A stretch of DNA of 64,000 nt from Chitinophaga pinensis (lineage in GTDB: Bacteria; Bacteroidota; Bacteroidia; Chitinophagales; Chitinophagaceae). The DNA lies in NCBI GenBank assembly GCA_945862385.1, contig CAMAXV010000002.1, forward strand, positions 186,001-250,000, read 5' to 3'. The notes below the pieces were generated by a model. It was not told the DNA's origin. It made no database searches and saw only the letters and a program-made list of their open reading frames with translations. Positions within the stretch are counted from its first letter, which is position 1. Each line of letters begins with the position of its first letter. Of the stretch, positions 43,473-54,800 are shown piece by piece. The position numbers and the translations under genes are program-made.

Positions 43473-44450
43473 ATGAGTTCCCGCCTTACCATAATTTTCT
43501 TTTGTTTGCTGCTGGCCATGGCCTGCTCAAAGGAAGCGATGGACCTGTTCCGCGGATTTGAAAAACCGGTGCATTTTCCAGAACCGGTTTACAATGTGAC
43601 TAAAAACCCGGTAACCGCAGCTGGATTTGCCCTGGGAAAAATGCTTTTTTTCGACAGCACACTATCTGTTGATCGGTCTACGAGTTGCGGATCATGCCAC
43701 ATGCCTTCATCGGCTTTCACCCATCATGAACATGATTTCAGTCACGGTTTAAATGGCGCCCTTACTACCCGCAATGCACCTCCCCTTTTCAACCTGGCAT
43801 GGAGCAAAAGCTTCATGTGGGATGGCAGTATTGCTGAACTGGATTTACAGCCTGTCAAACCACTCACCAACCCCATTGAAATGGGGATGCAGATGTCTGA
43901 TATACTGAGCATGCTCAATGCATCCAATATGTACCGCCGCATGTTTGCAGACGCTTTCGGAACTCCTGTGGCATCAGAAGAGAAAATGATGAAAGCATTG
44001 TCTCAGTTCATGCTGATGCTGGTAAGTAACGACTCGCGTTACGACAGCATACAAAGAGGTTCAGCCGCATTTACACCGCTGGAAAACGAAGGCTACCTGT
44101 TCTTCCGGCAACACTGCAACAGCTGCCACCGGGAACCGCTGTTCACTGATAATCAGTTTCACAATACTGGCCTGCCGGCTTCAAATGTGGCCGACTCCGG
44201 AAGGTTTTTCACCACCCGTAACACCAGAGACCTTTTCGCATTCAAAACACCTAACCTTCGTAACCTGAGTTATACCAAACCTTATATGCATGATGGCCGC
44301 TTTTCAACAATCGACCGGGTTCTGGATCATTACCAAAAAACCCTACCCATTAAGCCTGAAGACCGCATTGGCCTGAAAGCCTTTCTTAAAACACTGGATG
44401 ATCCTGCATTTATCCGTGATCCGCGCTTTGCCGGTGGCGGACATCACTAA
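43473..44450 (+). CDS. Di-haem cytochrome c peroxidase-family lipoprotein
   Basis: 325 aa with a lipoprotein signal (LTIIFFCLLLAMACSK). Two haem-c sites are present, CGSCH (72-76) and CNSCH (215-219), with family strings FFDSTLSVDRSTSCGSCH, TRNAPPLFNLAW, DGSIAELDLQ, NPIEMG, KTPNLRN and YMHDGRFSTIDRVLDHY. This is the CcpA/MauG layout: periplasmic reduction of H2O2, or oxidation of a partner protein. It lies 58 bases before the hexosaminidase gene. A TAACTTTA -7-like box is at 43460-43467. Confidence 0.92.
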   Translation: MSSRLTIIFFCLLLAMACSKEAMDLFRGFEKPVHFPEPVYNVTKNPVTAAGFALGKMLFFDSTLSVDRSTSCGSCHMPSSAFTHHEHDFSHGLNGALTTRNAPPLFNLAWSKSFMWDGSIAELDLQPVKPLTNPIEMGMQMSDILSMLNASNMYRRMFADAFGTPVASEEKMMKALSQFMLMLVSNDSRYDSIQRGSAAFTPLENEGYLFFRQHCNSCHREPLFTDNQFHNTGLPASNVADSGRFFTTRNTRDLFAFKTPNLRNLSYTKPYMHDGRFSTIDRVLDHYQKTLPIKPEDRIGLKAFLKTLDDPAFIRDPRFAGGGHH

Positions 44451-44508
44451 TGCCAGAACTGAATTTTGAAATTGTATCTTTAGGGCAAACAACCATTTGT
44501 ACTCCAGT

Positions 44509-46749
44509 ATGATACGTCCAATCCTGTTCTTCCTCATCCTTGCAAGTAATTTATCTGGCTTTTCACAGTCTGCCTTCAACATCATCCCCAAACCTGAATC
44601 AGTAATACCCGGAAAGGGTGTTTATGTTTATGGTGCGCATACAAGGATCTATGCAAGCAAACCCTTTCTGGCTGCCGCTCAACTGCTGGGAGAAACCATG
44701 AAACTACCCGCAAAACAGGTAGCACTTTGGCAAAAGGGAATGTCTGTGCCTTCCGGTTCAGTTGTTTTTGAAAAAACATCAGGAAAGCAGGAAGACAGCA
44801 GCGCATACCGGATAGATATCAAAAGTGGTGAAATACGCATCAGCAGCTCAGGATATGCAGGCGCATTGTACGCCATGCAAAGCATCACGCAGCTGGTACT
44901 GACCAGTAATCAAACAAACGGGATTCCCTGTGCAACTATAGCAGATAAGCCGAGATTTGGTTACCGCGGACTGATGATGGATGTGTCCAGGCATTTTTAT
45001 CCACCTTCCTTTGTGCACAAGATGATCGACCTGATTGCCTTGTATAAACTCAATACCCTGCATCTCCACCTCACTGATGCTGCTGGCTGGCGGATAGCAA
45101 TCAAACGTTACCCACAGCTGACAGAAAAGGCAGCCTGGCGTTCAGAAGGACAATGGAAACCCTGGTGGAAAGGCGACCGGGCATATGCCAGGTTCGGCGA
45201 AGCCAAAGCCTATGGTGGCTTCTACACACAGGACGAAGCACGTGAAATGGTGACTTACGCTGCAACCAGGGGGATAACCATCATCCCTGAAATTGAAATG
45301 CCGGGGCATTCCGAGGAAGTCATTGCTGCCTTCCCGCACCTGGGTTGTGTAGGAGCAAAAGCTGGACAGGGTGAATTTTGTATCGGCAACGACTCTACAT
45401 TTGTTTTCATGCAGGATGTACTGACAGAAATCATGTCCATCTTCCCATCCCAATACATCCATATAGGCGGAGATGAAGCAGGAAAAAAGAACTGGAAAGC
45501 CTGCAGCAGGTGCCAGCAACGCATCAAAGACAACAAACTGAAAGATGAACTGGAACTGCAGAGTTATGCCATCCGACGCATGGAAAAGTTTATTTCCTCC
45601 AAGGGAAGAACACTGCTGGGTTGGGATGAAATACTGGAAGGAGGATTAGCTCCGGGGGCTGCAGTGATGAGCTGGCGGGGAGAGAAAGGCGGCATCGATG
45701 CAGCCAATATGGGGCATGATGTGATCATGACGCCTGGAGAGACCTGTTACTTCGATAAATACCAGCAGGACCCGACTCTGGAACCTGAAGCCATAGGTGG
45801 ATTCCTGCCATTGCAAAAAGTGTATAACTATGAACCCATACCAGCAGAACTGCCTGGTGATAAACACCGCTTTGTAAAAGGAGCACAGGCGAATGTATGG
45901 ACGGAATACATTCCCACCATGGAACATTTTGAATACATGGTTTTCCCCCGCATCATCGCCCTGAGTGAAGTTACCTGGAGCAACAAAACAGCCAGAGAAT
46001 GGACTGATTTCCAGTCGCGACTGACAGCGCATTACAGAATCCTGCAGCAAAAAAATGTCAATTACTGCAGACCATCTGACCGGGTGGAGATCAGTCCGGT
46101 CATCAACGCCGCTGCCAGACAAACTACTATCACCCTCAGCACAGAGCAATATAATCCCGAAATCAGGTACACAATAGACGGTTCCATGCCAACAACAACA
46201 TCAACTGTTTACACTGGTCCCTTTACCCTTTCAGGCTCTGCATTGTTGAAAACAGCAGTCTTCAGAAACGGCAAGATAGCTCAGCAACCAGACACGCTTG
46301 ACCTTCGGCTACACAAGGCCTTGGGAAAGACCGTCACTTACGTTAAAAAATGGAGTGGTAGTTATCCGGCTCAAAAAGAACAAACACTGGTTAATGGGTA
46401 TACCGGTTCATTGACCTATCAGGATAAACAATGGCAGGGCTTCCTGACCGACCTGGATGTCACAATCGACCTGGGCATGCTGCAATCCCTTCAAAATGTT
46501 TCCTGCCGTTTTATGCAGGTTATTGGTCCGGGTGTATATATGCCGCTCTACGCAGAAGTGTATGTTTCGGCAGACGGACAAAACTTCATTCCTGCAGGAA
46601 GGAGCACCAACGATATATCGCCGCTATACGACAGGCTAACTTTCAAATCATTTTCGATTGATCTGAAAAATACAGAAGCCCGATATGTGCGATTCTTTGC
46701 CAAAAACCAGCGCGGGTTCATGTTTGCAGATGAAATCATTGTAGAATAA
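44509..46749 (+). CDS. GH20 beta-N-acetylhexosaminidase
   Basis: 746 aa from the ATG at 44509; the ORF track start is a TTG four codons upstream. Signal peptide (MIRPILFFLILASNLSGFSQ), GH20 N-terminal domain (~25-150), then the catalytic barrel with GLMMDVSRHF, LHLHLTDAAGWRI and HIGGDEAGKKNW. In the last, Asp322-Glu323 is the catalytic pair for substrate-assisted cleavage. A beta-sandwich (chitobiase-like) and an F5/8-type-C-like domain (~600-746) follow. It removes terminal GlcNAc/GalNAc from glycans or chitin fragments, fitting the fucosidase and sialidase genes nearby. Confidence 0.93.
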   Translation: MIRPILFFLILASNLSGFSQSAFNIIPKPESVIPGKGVYVYGAHTRIYASKPFLAAAQLLGETMKLPAKQVALWQKGMSVPSGSVVFEKTSGKQEDSSAYRIDIKSGEIRISSSGYAGALYAMQSITQLVLTSNQTNGIPCATIADKPRFGYRGLMMDVSRHFYPPSFVHKMIDLIALYKLNTLHLHLTDAAGWRIAIKRYPQLTEKAAWRSEGQWKPWWKGDRAYARFGEAKAYGGFYTQDEAREMVTYAATRGITIIPEIEMPGHSEEVIAAFPHLGCVGAKAGQGEFCIGNDSTFVFMQDVLTEIMSIFPSQYIHIGGDEAGKKNWKACSRCQQRIKDNKLKDELELQSYAIRRMEKFISSKGRTLLGWDEILEGGLAPGAAVMSWRGEKGGIDAANMGHDVIMTPGETCYFDKYQQDPTLEPEAIGGFLPLQKVYNYEPIPAELPGDKHRFVKGAQANVWTEYIPTMEHFEYMVFPRIIALSEVTWSNKTAREWTDFQSRLTAHYRILQQKNVNYCRPSDRVEISPVINAAARQTTITLSTEQYNPEIRYTIDGSMPTTTSTVYTGPFTLSGSALLKTAVFRNGKIAQQPDTLDLRLHKALGKTVTYVKKWSGSYPAQKEQTLVNGYTGSLTYQDKQWQGFLTDLDVTIDLGMLQSLQNVSCRFMQVIGPGVYMPLYAEVYVSADGQNFIPAGRSTNDISPLYDRLTFKSFSIDLKNTEARYVRFFAKNQRGFMFADEIIVE

Positions 46750-46791
46750 TAAGACAATAACCCCTTCGAACAGAACACAGGATAATACCGC

Positions 46792-47634
46792 TTAGCCCTT
46801 AAGGATCCCCCTGAAATAGCCCACTGATTCTGCCATTCCTGCGAGTGGATCGTTCATATCCTTTTCATACTCAATGCTACTGATGCCAGAATATTTGATT
46901 TTACGGAGTGCCTTTACAAAAGCAGGGAAGTTGATGGCACCGCGACCGATTTCAATCACTTTGGCATCTTTGGCCATTGCAGTAACATCCTTGATGTGCA
47001 AATCAAATAACCTGTCTTTATAATCAACCACAGCCTTTTCAGGCAATACGCCTGCACGGAAGGTATGCCCGATATCAATACACAACCCCATCCGTGGATC
47101 CATGTCTTTGATGCGATCGTAGACGTCTTTCGGACTTGGATACAATTTATCTTCGGGACCATGGTTGTGAATGGCCATTTTAATATTTGTTGCTTTCACT
47201 TTTTCTTCTGTGTAAGCAAGCAGCTCAGGATTAGGAACACCCACAATCATGTTCACACCACATTTACGTGCATACTCGAAAGCCTGATCAACAGCTTCTT
47301 TGCTCTTCATATAAATAACACCAATGGTGTACATATTGATACCAGCATCAGCAAGCTTCTTCTTTATGCCATCAATGGTTTCCTGACTGCTATTCAGGGG
47401 CAGGTGAAACTCTTTAACTGACAGGTTTGTTACTCCCAAACGCTTCATCATGGCAATGGATTTGTCCAGGTCAAAACGAAGGAAAGAGAAGCCTGCAAAA
47501 CCCATGGGCAAATCAGCAACTTCAGCAGCAGAAATGGAGTTTGAGACAACAGTTGCCTGACCTATGAGTGGAAGAGTTGCTGCGGCTGCAATTCCCATTC
47601 CGCTGTTTCTTAAAAAATCTCTTCTGTTTTGCAT
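46792..47634 (-). CDS. Exported sugar phosphate isomerase/epimerase-family protein
   Basis: 280 aa from the ATG at 47634; the track start is a TTG two codons earlier. The Tat-like leader NRRDFLRNSGMGIAAAATLPL directs export. The TIM-barrel strands carry MAIHNHGPEDK, GLCIDIGHTFRAG and a final SSIEYEKD with the metal-site Glu. It converges on the hexosaminidase gene and is divergent from the GntP permease. The substrate is unknown, but a C3-epimerase or isomerase on the sugars that the permease imports is plausible. Confidence 0.85.
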   Translation of the reverse strand: MQNRRDFLRNSGMGIAAAATLPLIGQATVVSNSISAAEVADLPMGFAGFSFLRFDLDKSIAMMKRLGVTNLSVKEFHLPLNSSQETIDGIKKKLADAGINMYTIGVIYMKSKEAVDQAFEYARKCGVNMIVGVPNPELLAYTEEKVKATNIKMAIHNHGPEDKLYPSPKDVYDRIKDMDPRMGLCIDIGHTFRAGVLPEKAVVDYKDRLFDLHIKDVTAMAKDAKVIEIGRGAINFPAFVKALRKIKYSGISSIEYEKDMNDPLAGMAESVGYFRGILKG

Positions 47635-47760
47635 ATACAATCATTTAGAGAATAAAAAGGTTTGTTGTTGGTGATACAAATTATTGTATTTTTTGGTTGG
47701 TTTAGCAATTAAATGCCATAACTTAATAAAACGTTTTCGCTGCCACCTTAAACCAATACT

Positions 47761-49071
47761 ATGCTTTTCGTATCGATTGCCTGCTGTATCCTGATCCTGA
47801 TTCTGTTGATTTCATGGCTCAGGTTCAATACATTCATCGCTTTTATACTTGTTTCGATTACCGGGGGATTATTACTCGGACTTCCACTGGAAAAAATTCC
47901 GGCGTCCATTCAGAAGGGGATTGGTGACACCCTGGGTTCTTTGCTCATGATCCTGTTGTTTGGCGCTATGATTGGTAAACTGGTGGCAGAATCCGGTGCT
48001 GCACAAAAAATCAGTGATGTGATGCTGAAAACCTTCGGCATCAATAAGATAACCTGGGCACTGGTGATGACAGGGTTCATCGTAGGTATACCTTTGTTCT
48101 ATAATGTTGGTTTTGTGCTGCTTGTTCCGCTGATTTTCTCAATCGTTTACCGGGTTAAACTTCCTGCAGTCTATGTTGGATTACCTATGCTGGCTGCGCT
48201 TTCCACTACGCACGGACTCCTTCCACCGCATCCATCACCGGCTGCGCTGGTAACGCAATTGAATGCGGATATGGGACAAACACTGCTCTATGGCATCATC
48301 ATCGCTATACCTACCATTATCCTTGCCGGACCAGTATTTGCATCTACTCTGAAAGGCATCACTACAGAACCGCTGCAAACCTTCAAGCCGCGCATCCTGC
48401 CTGACGATCAGCTGCCCGGATTCCTGAACAGCATACTCACCTGCCTTTTACCTGTTGGCATCTTGCTGATCACTACCATTTTTCAACTCGGCGAAAACGG
48501 AGCGGAAAGTCCGGTTTTACTGCGTTTCATTGCAGAACCGGGTATGCTGATGCTACTCTCCGTATTATACGCCACTTTTGCCCTGGGGATTTTCAAAGGG
48601 AAAAAAATGCGTGAGGTAATGGCCATCTATGCTGATTCCGTGAAAGATGTGCTGATGATTATCCTCATCGTTTCAGGAGCCGGTGCACTTAAACAAATTT
48701 TTGTAGACAGTGGCGTTAGCAATCAGCTTGCTGATGCCATGAACCAACTTGATTTACCGCCTTTACTATTGGGCTGGCTGATCTCAGCACTCATCCGGGT
48801 AGCCATGGGATCTGCTACGGTAGCAGGTTTGACAACGGCTGGTATCATCGCCCCGCTTGTGTTAGCTACAGGAACCTCTCCCAGCCTCATGGTGCTGGCA
48901 GTAGGATCAGGAAGCTTGTTTTTCTCTCATGTCAATGATTCCGGATTCTGGCTTTTCAAGGAATATTTCAACCTGAGCATGAAAGACACCTTCAGGTCCT
49001 GGAGTGTCATGGAAACAATCGTTTCCGTGATGGGCTTAATAGGTGTTATGGTGCTGGAAAGATTCATTTAA
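47761..49071 (+). CDS. GntP-family gluconate/sugar-acid permease
   Basis: 436 aa, strongly hydrophobic with ~12 membrane segments. Family strings include GDTLGSLLMILLFGAMIGKLV, FLVGIPLFYNVGFVLLVPL-type helix, STTHGLLPPHPSPAA and RVAMGSATVAGLTTAGI. These match gluconate:H+ symporters (GntP/GntT). It begins a likely operon with two exported Gfo/Idh oxidoreductases. The oxidoreductases may make aldonic or keto sugars in the periplasm for this permease (inference). Confidence 0.92.
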   Translation: MLFVSIACCILILILLISWLRFNTFIAFILVSITGGLLLGLPLEKIPASIQKGIGDTLGSLLMILLFGAMIGKLVAESGAAQKISDVMLKTFGINKITWALVMTGFIVGIPLFYNVGFVLLVPLIFSIVYRVKLPAVYVGLPMLAALSTTHGLLPPHPSPAALVTQLNADMGQTLLYGIIIAIPTIILAGPVFASTLKGITTEPLQTFKPRILPDDQLPGFLNSILTCLLPVGILLITTIFQLGENGAESPVLLRFIAEPGMLMLLSVLYATFALGIFKGKKMREVMAIYADSVKDVLMIILIVSGAGALKQIFVDSGVSNQLADAMNQLDLPPLLLGWLISALIRVAMGSATVAGLTTAGIIAPLVLATGTSPSLMVLAVGSGSLFFSHVNDSGFWLFKEYFNLSMKDTFRSWSVMETIVSVMGLIGVMVLERFI

Positions 49072-49121
49072 GCCGTCCAATTAGTAAAAAAAGATTATTC
49101 ATTCACTGCTAAAAAAACAAC

Positions 49122-50219
49122 ATGCCTTTACGCAGAGACTTTCTTAAATCAGGTGCCGCTGCAAGCGGACTATTCATGCTCTCTTCTTTTTCAGAAAAAA
49201 AGCAGGAAGAAAAAATCATGCCTCCCCGCATCCGCTTCTCAGTAATCAACATCAACCACAGCCATATTTACGGGATGTGTAATGCCGTTATCAAAGGAGG
49301 AGGGGAACTGGTAGCAGTATATGCAAAAGAGGCTGACCTCCTTTCACAATTTTCCAGGTCTTTTCCGCAAGCAAAAGTTGCCAAAGATGCAAAAGAAATT
49401 CTGGAAGACAACAGCATTCAACTGATCCTGAGTTCAGGCATTCCGGATGAACGCGGACCCCTGGGCATTGAAGTGATGAAGCATGGCAAAGACTACCTGG
49501 TAGACAAGCCAGGCATCACCACGCTGGAACAACTAGCCGCTGTTAGGAAAGTACAAAAGGAAACCAAACGCATTTATTCAATCATGTACAGCGAGCGCTT
49601 TGAAAACAAAGCTACCATCAAGGCTTCTGAATTGGTTCAGGCGGGTGCAATTGGTAATGTTATTCAGACTATCGGCTTGGGTCCGCATAAAATAAATCCC
49701 AAATCACGGCCCGACTGGTTCTGGGAGAAAAAGCGTTACGGAGGAATTATCTGTGATATCGGATCACACCAATTCGACCAATACCTGCATTTTACCGGCT
49801 CTACTTCAGCGGAAGTAGTGGCATCACAGGTCGGTAATACCCACCACAAAGATCATTCCAACTTCGAGGATTTCGGGGATGTGATGCTGAAAGGCAATGG
49901 CGGCATGGGTTATATCCGGGTGGATTGGTTTACACCAGACGGACTCAAAACATGGGGAGATGGCAGGCTGACAATTCTGGGATCTGAAGGATTCATTGAG
50001 ATCAGGAAAAATATCGATATCGCCCGCTACAACAGCGGCAATCACCTCTATATGGCCAATAACAAGGAAACGATTTACATGGATTGCAAGGACGTTGAAC
50101 TTCCTTTCGGAAGGCTTTTTGTGGACGATGTAATCAACCGCACGGAAACAGCCATGACGCAGGCGCATTGCTTCCTGGCAACAGAACTTGCCCTGAAGGC
50201 ACAAAAAATGGCCAGATAA
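49122..50219 (+). CDS. Exported Gfo/Idh/MocA-family oxidoreductase
   Basis: 365 aa with a Tat-type leader (LRRDFLKSGAAASGLFML). The NAD(P)-binding start is divergent (FSVININHSHIYGMC), while LVDKPG replaces the usual EKP and GGIICDIGSHQFDQ marks the C-terminal domain. It is probably a periplasmic sugar dehydrogenase or glycosidase-like enzyme using bound nucleotide. It lies 50 bases after the GntP gene and 42 before the next Gfo/Idh gene on the same strand. Confidence 0.85.
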   Translation: MPLRRDFLKSGAAASGLFMLSSFSEKKQEEKIMPPRIRFSVININHSHIYGMCNAVIKGGGELVAVYAKEADLLSQFSRSFPQAKVAKDAKEILEDNSIQLILSSGIPDERGPLGIEVMKHGKDYLVDKPGITTLEQLAAVRKVQKETKRIYSIMYSERFENKATIKASELVQAGAIGNVIQTIGLGPHKINPKSRPDWFWEKKRYGGIICDIGSHQFDQYLHFTGSTSAEVVASQVGNTHHKDHSNFEDFGDVMLKGNGGMGYIRVDWFTPDGLKTWGDGRLTILGSEGFIEIRKNIDIARYNSGNHLYMANNKETIYMDCKDVELPFGRLFVDDVINRTETAMTQAHCFLATELALKAQKMAR

Positions 50220-50261
50220 TTCGTATATTCAAACATCGATTCAACACATAAACACATTGCT

Positions 50262-51734
50262 ATGCCCAAACAAAACCACAGGAGAAATTTTCTCAAAAAC
50301 AGCTCGCTGGCTGCAGCCGGCTTTTTTATTGTCCCCAGACATGTAATCGGAAAAGGATACACGGCACCGAGCGACAAACTGAACATCGCTGCCATTGGAG
50401 CAGGTGGAAAAGGACAATCAGACCTCTTCAATTCTTTCAACAATGGCGCCAACAACGTGGTGGCTTTTTCTGATGTGGATTGGGATAAATGCAAGCCTGC
50501 CATTGAGAAGTTTCCCAACGCTAAAAAATACCGTGACTTCAGGGAAATGCTTGATAAGTCAGGCAACGAAATTGATGCCGTAACCATCTCTACACCGGAT
50601 CATTTCCATGCCTATGCCGCCATGGCCTGCATGCAACTGAAGAAGCATGTCTATGTTCAAAAACCACTCACCCACAATATTGCTGAAGCCAGGATGCTCA
50701 CTGAAGCAGCCCGTAAATACAAAGTGGTAACCCAGATGGGCAACCAGGGTGCCTCTAACCCGCAGCAAAAAGTTGCGATGGACTGGTTTGACCAGGGACT
50801 GATCGGCACTGTCAACAAAGTGGAAATCTGGACCAACAGACCGGTATGGCCACAGGGTATTCCTGTACCAACCGGTAAACATGCACTGCCTGCTTCCATG
50901 TCTGCTGCAGACTGGAACACCTGGCTTGGCCCGGCCTCGTATGTGGATTATGATCCACTCTATCATCCATTCAAATGGAGGGGCTGGTGGAATTTCGGAA
51001 CCGGTGCACTGGGAGACATTGGCTGCCACACCATTGACTCTCCGTTCAGAATTCTTGGACTAGGTTATCCAACTGAGGTAGAATGCAGTGTAGGTCAGGT
51101 TTTCATCAAAGACTGGACACCTGAACACATCCCTGAAGGCTGTCCGCCTTCATCTCTTGTAGAAATTAAATTCCCTGCTACCAAGAAAAATAAAACACCC
51201 ATGAAAATGGTGTGGATGGATGGTGGTCTTAGGCCTTTCCATCCTGATCAACTGCCTGCCAATGAGCCACTCAGCACTGATGGCAATGGAGCCAACGGCG
51301 TATATCTGCATGGTTCAAAAGGATTGATGGTGATAGACATGTACGGAAACAATCCACGGATTTACCTGAACAACGGAGAAAAAATCACAGCCCCAGCTCC
51401 CGATCCAAATGCTCCTAAACTTCCTGAATTCGGACACCAGATTTCCTGGACTGAAGCTTGTAAAGCCGGCTTCAACAGCAAGGAACACAAGGCCCTGAGT
51501 TCTTCATTTGATTATTCTGGTCCGCTCACCGAAACCGTTCTCATGGGCAACCTGGCAATCAGAAGCTATATGCTGCGCAAAGAAGTGAAAGGAAGCAACG
51601 GACGCAGCGGGTTCGACTTCTACGGTCGTAAAAAACTTCTGTGGGATGGCGCATCCATGAAGATTACCAATTTTGAGGATGCCAACCAGTTTGTAGGTCG
51701 TGTGAACAGAAGCGGATGGGAATTCAAAATGTAA
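50262..51734 (+). CDS. Exported Gfo/Idh/MocA-family oxidoreductase, long form
   Basis: 490 aa with a Tat-type leader (HRRNFLKNSSLAAAGFFIV). Rossmann start LNIAAIGAGGKGQSDL, STPDHFHAYAAMACM, VYVQKPLTHNI (the conserved Lys-Pro), then WWNFGTGALGDIGCHTIDSPF. This matches the large Bacteroidota-type exported oxidoreductases. It is the last gene of the GntP operon and is followed by a strong terminator. The substrate is unknown. Confidence 0.87.
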   Translation: MPKQNHRRNFLKNSSLAAAGFFIVPRHVIGKGYTAPSDKLNIAAIGAGGKGQSDLFNSFNNGANNVVAFSDVDWDKCKPAIEKFPNAKKYRDFREMLDKSGNEIDAVTISTPDHFHAYAAMACMQLKKHVYVQKPLTHNIAEARMLTEAARKYKVVTQMGNQGASNPQQKVAMDWFDQGLIGTVNKVEIWTNRPVWPQGIPVPTGKHALPASMSAADWNTWLGPASYVDYDPLYHPFKWRGWWNFGTGALGDIGCHTIDSPFRILGLGYPTEVECSVGQVFIKDWTPEHIPEGCPPSSLVEIKFPATKKNKTPMKMVWMDGGLRPFHPDQLPANEPLSTDGNGANGVYLHGSKGLMVIDMYGNNPRIYLNNGEKITAPAPDPNAPKLPEFGHQISWTEACKAGFNSKEHKALSSSFDYSGPLTETVLMGNLAIRSYMLRKEVKGSNGRSGFDFYGRKKLLWDGASMKITNFEDANQFVGRVNRSGWEFKM

Positions 51735-51773
51735 ACAGGCTTTAAGAATTTGCATAAACGCTTTGATTCATGA

Positions 51774-51805
51774 AACTGCCCCGCTTTCGCGGGGCAGTTT
51801 TTTTT
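51774..51805 (+). terminator. Intrinsic terminator after the GntP operon
   Basis: AACTGCCCCGC-TTTC-GCGGGGCAGTT, an 11-base stem, followed by a run of T (51798-51805) on the plus strand. It lies 40 bases after the oxidoreductase stop and 35 before the next start. Confidence 0.9.
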
Positions 51806-51839
51806 ATAGTATCTTCAGTACTTACAATTTTGTTCAGAT

Positions 51840-54800
51840 ATGAAAAAAATCCTCCTCGCCATCTTTTGTCTGGGAATGATGACCGGACACGCCCAAAAGA
51901 AAAAGTCAGCTCTGCAGCAAACACAAACTCAAGCCAGTCCTGATTCTATTTTCAGTAACCTCAAATGGCGCAATGTTGGCCCCTTTCGTGGTGGCCGTGC
52001 CAATGCCATTGCCGGGGTCAGGAACAACGATCTTAGGTTTTATGTGGGTTATACAGGCGGCGGCGTTTGGACCACTGAAGATGGTGGCAATAGCTGGAAA
52101 AACATTTCAGACGGACAATTTGGTGTGGGATCCATTGGTGATATCGCTGTGTCAGAATCAGATCCGAATGTGATTTTTGTGGGCACCGGAGAACATGCAG
52201 TTCGTGGAGTAATGACCAGTTACGGTGATGGCGTATATAAATCTACCGATGCAGGTAAAACATGGAAAAACGTTGGTCTGCAGAAGACAAGACATATTTC
52301 AGACATTGCTATTGATCCCCGAAATGCTGATGTAGTCTATGTTGCGGCACAAGGCACTGTTCATGGTCCGAATACAGACCGTGGTATTTTCAAATCAACA
52401 GATGGTGGCACAAGCTGGAAAAAGGTGTTATACATCAATGATAGTACAGGCATCTCTTCGCTTTCCATGGACATGAATAATCCCCGCATCCTGTATGCCG
52501 CTTCATGGGAACATAGAAGGTACCCATGGACAGTCTCCAGTGGCGGTCCGGGTTCAGCTATCTGGAAATCTACAGATGAAGGAAATACCTGGTCGAAACT
52601 CGAAGGCGGATTGCCGAAACTCATGGGTAAAGCAGGTATCAGCGTATCCCGCGCCAACAGCAACATGATTTATGCAATTATAGAAACCGAAAAAGTAAAA
52701 TCAGGATTATATCGTTCTGATGATGCTGGCAAAACCTGGTCTTTATTATCAAACAACCAGGATATCTCTTCCAGGTCTTGGTACTACATGGAAGTCTTTG
52801 CAGACCCCAATAATGAGAACACGGTATATGTGCTCAATGCACCCATGATGAAATCTATCGATGGTGGAAAAACATTTGCGAGGGTTCCCGTACATCATGG
52901 TGACACACACGACTTATGGATTCATCCTACCAAAAGCAACATCGTTGCCCTGGCAGATGATGGCGGTGCAGAAATAAGTTTTGATATTTGTAAAACCTGG
53001 TCATCGATCATGAACCAGCCAACAGCACAATTCTACCGGGTTAATACCGACAATGTATTTCCATATAAACTCTATGGCGGTCAACAAGACAATACCTCTG
53101 TAATTGCAGCAAGCAGAAATAATGGAGCCTCACTCACCGAACGCGACTGGATAATTGGTCCGGGCTGCGAATGTGCCTTCCCGGCATTTGACCCCAATGA
53201 ACCGACACTGATTTATGGCGGTTGTTATCAGGGTTACATTGAAGTGCTTAATACTAAAACTGGAGAGTCAAAAGATATACAGGCCTACCCAACTATGAAC
53301 CTGGCCAATGATCCGAGTACGATGAAATACAGGTTTAACTGGAATGCCCCGATCATCGCCTCGCCACACGATCCTAAAACCATCTACCATGGTGGCAATG
53401 TAGTACTGAAAACAACCAATGGGGGCATCAGCTGGGAGCCCATCAGTCCTGACCTCACCCGAAATGAAAAGTCGAAGCAGGGCCCAGGAGGTATGCCTTT
53501 CACCAATGAAGGAGCCGGTGGGGAGAACTACAATACGCTCTTTTACCTGACGGAATCTGCACTTGAAAAGGGTGTTATCTGGACTGGCAGCGATTGTGGA
53601 TTTGTACATGTTACCATGGATGGCGGAAAAACCTGGAATAATGTAACACCAGCTGGATTACCTGAGGCGCAAATTAACAGCATTGAGCTGTCTGCTTTCG
53701 ATAAGGGGACAGCATATATTTCAGCAACCCGGTACAAGTTCAATGACTATGCTGCCTATGCTTTCAAGACTATTGATTATGGTAAAACCTGGACGCCCAT
53801 CAATAATGGAATTAAAGAAGACGATTTTCTGAAAGTAATTAGGGAAGACAGGAAAAATAAAAACCTGTTGTATGGTGGGAGTGAAAGAGGATTTTACCTG
53901 TCAACAGACGGCGGACAACATTGGCAATCCTTCCAGCGCAACCTGCCTGTGGTGCCTGTAACTGACCTGATGATCCGAGACAATGACTTGGTAGCTGCTA
54001 CAGCAGGGAGGGCATTCTGGATTCTTGATGACCTGGGAGCCATTCAACAATATGTTGCAGAGGCTGCATTACCCAGGCTGATTACGCCCAAGCCAGGTTA
54101 TAAGATGGGTGGGGGTGCAGGTCTACCGGAAGACAAGTACAGTGCCGGACAAAATGCACCCGATGGCATCATACTTGATTACTTCCTGCCAGAAGTACAT
54201 GACAGCATCACAGTTAAATTAACCATCTCCGATGCATCAGGAAAAGTGGTGAGAACATTCAGCAACAAAAAAGATGAGGGCTATGTAAGGTATCCAGGCG
54301 GACCCGCACCCGCAGCATTGTTGCCTGACGCAAAGGGACATAATCGTTTTCTGTGGGATTACCGGACCGCAACACCCACACCAGACGTAAAAGGAGTTTA
54401 TATTTTCGGTGACTACAGAGGTTATGCGCTTGCACCTGGAACATATACTGCCAGATTGGATGCAGGAACAACCAGCAGCAGTGCTGATCTTATTTTGTTG
54501 GCCAATCCGAAGATTAAAGCCAGTGCAGCAGAATGGGAGGAACAACAAAAAATGCTTGCAGAGATGACTTCAACCATCAGTGCAATCCATCAGCAGGTTA
54601 ATGATCTGCGTAAAGTAAAAAAACAACTGCAGCACCATGCTGATGTTTTCAAAGAAGTAGCCAATGCTGCGAAAGTGGTAGAGGAAGCCAAAAAACTGAT
54701 AAAAGACATTGATGGATGGGAGTCCAATATTGTTGAAAGCAGGATTCAAAACGGACAGGATGTAATTAACTGGCCCAGCAAACTCAATGCAGAATTGTTT

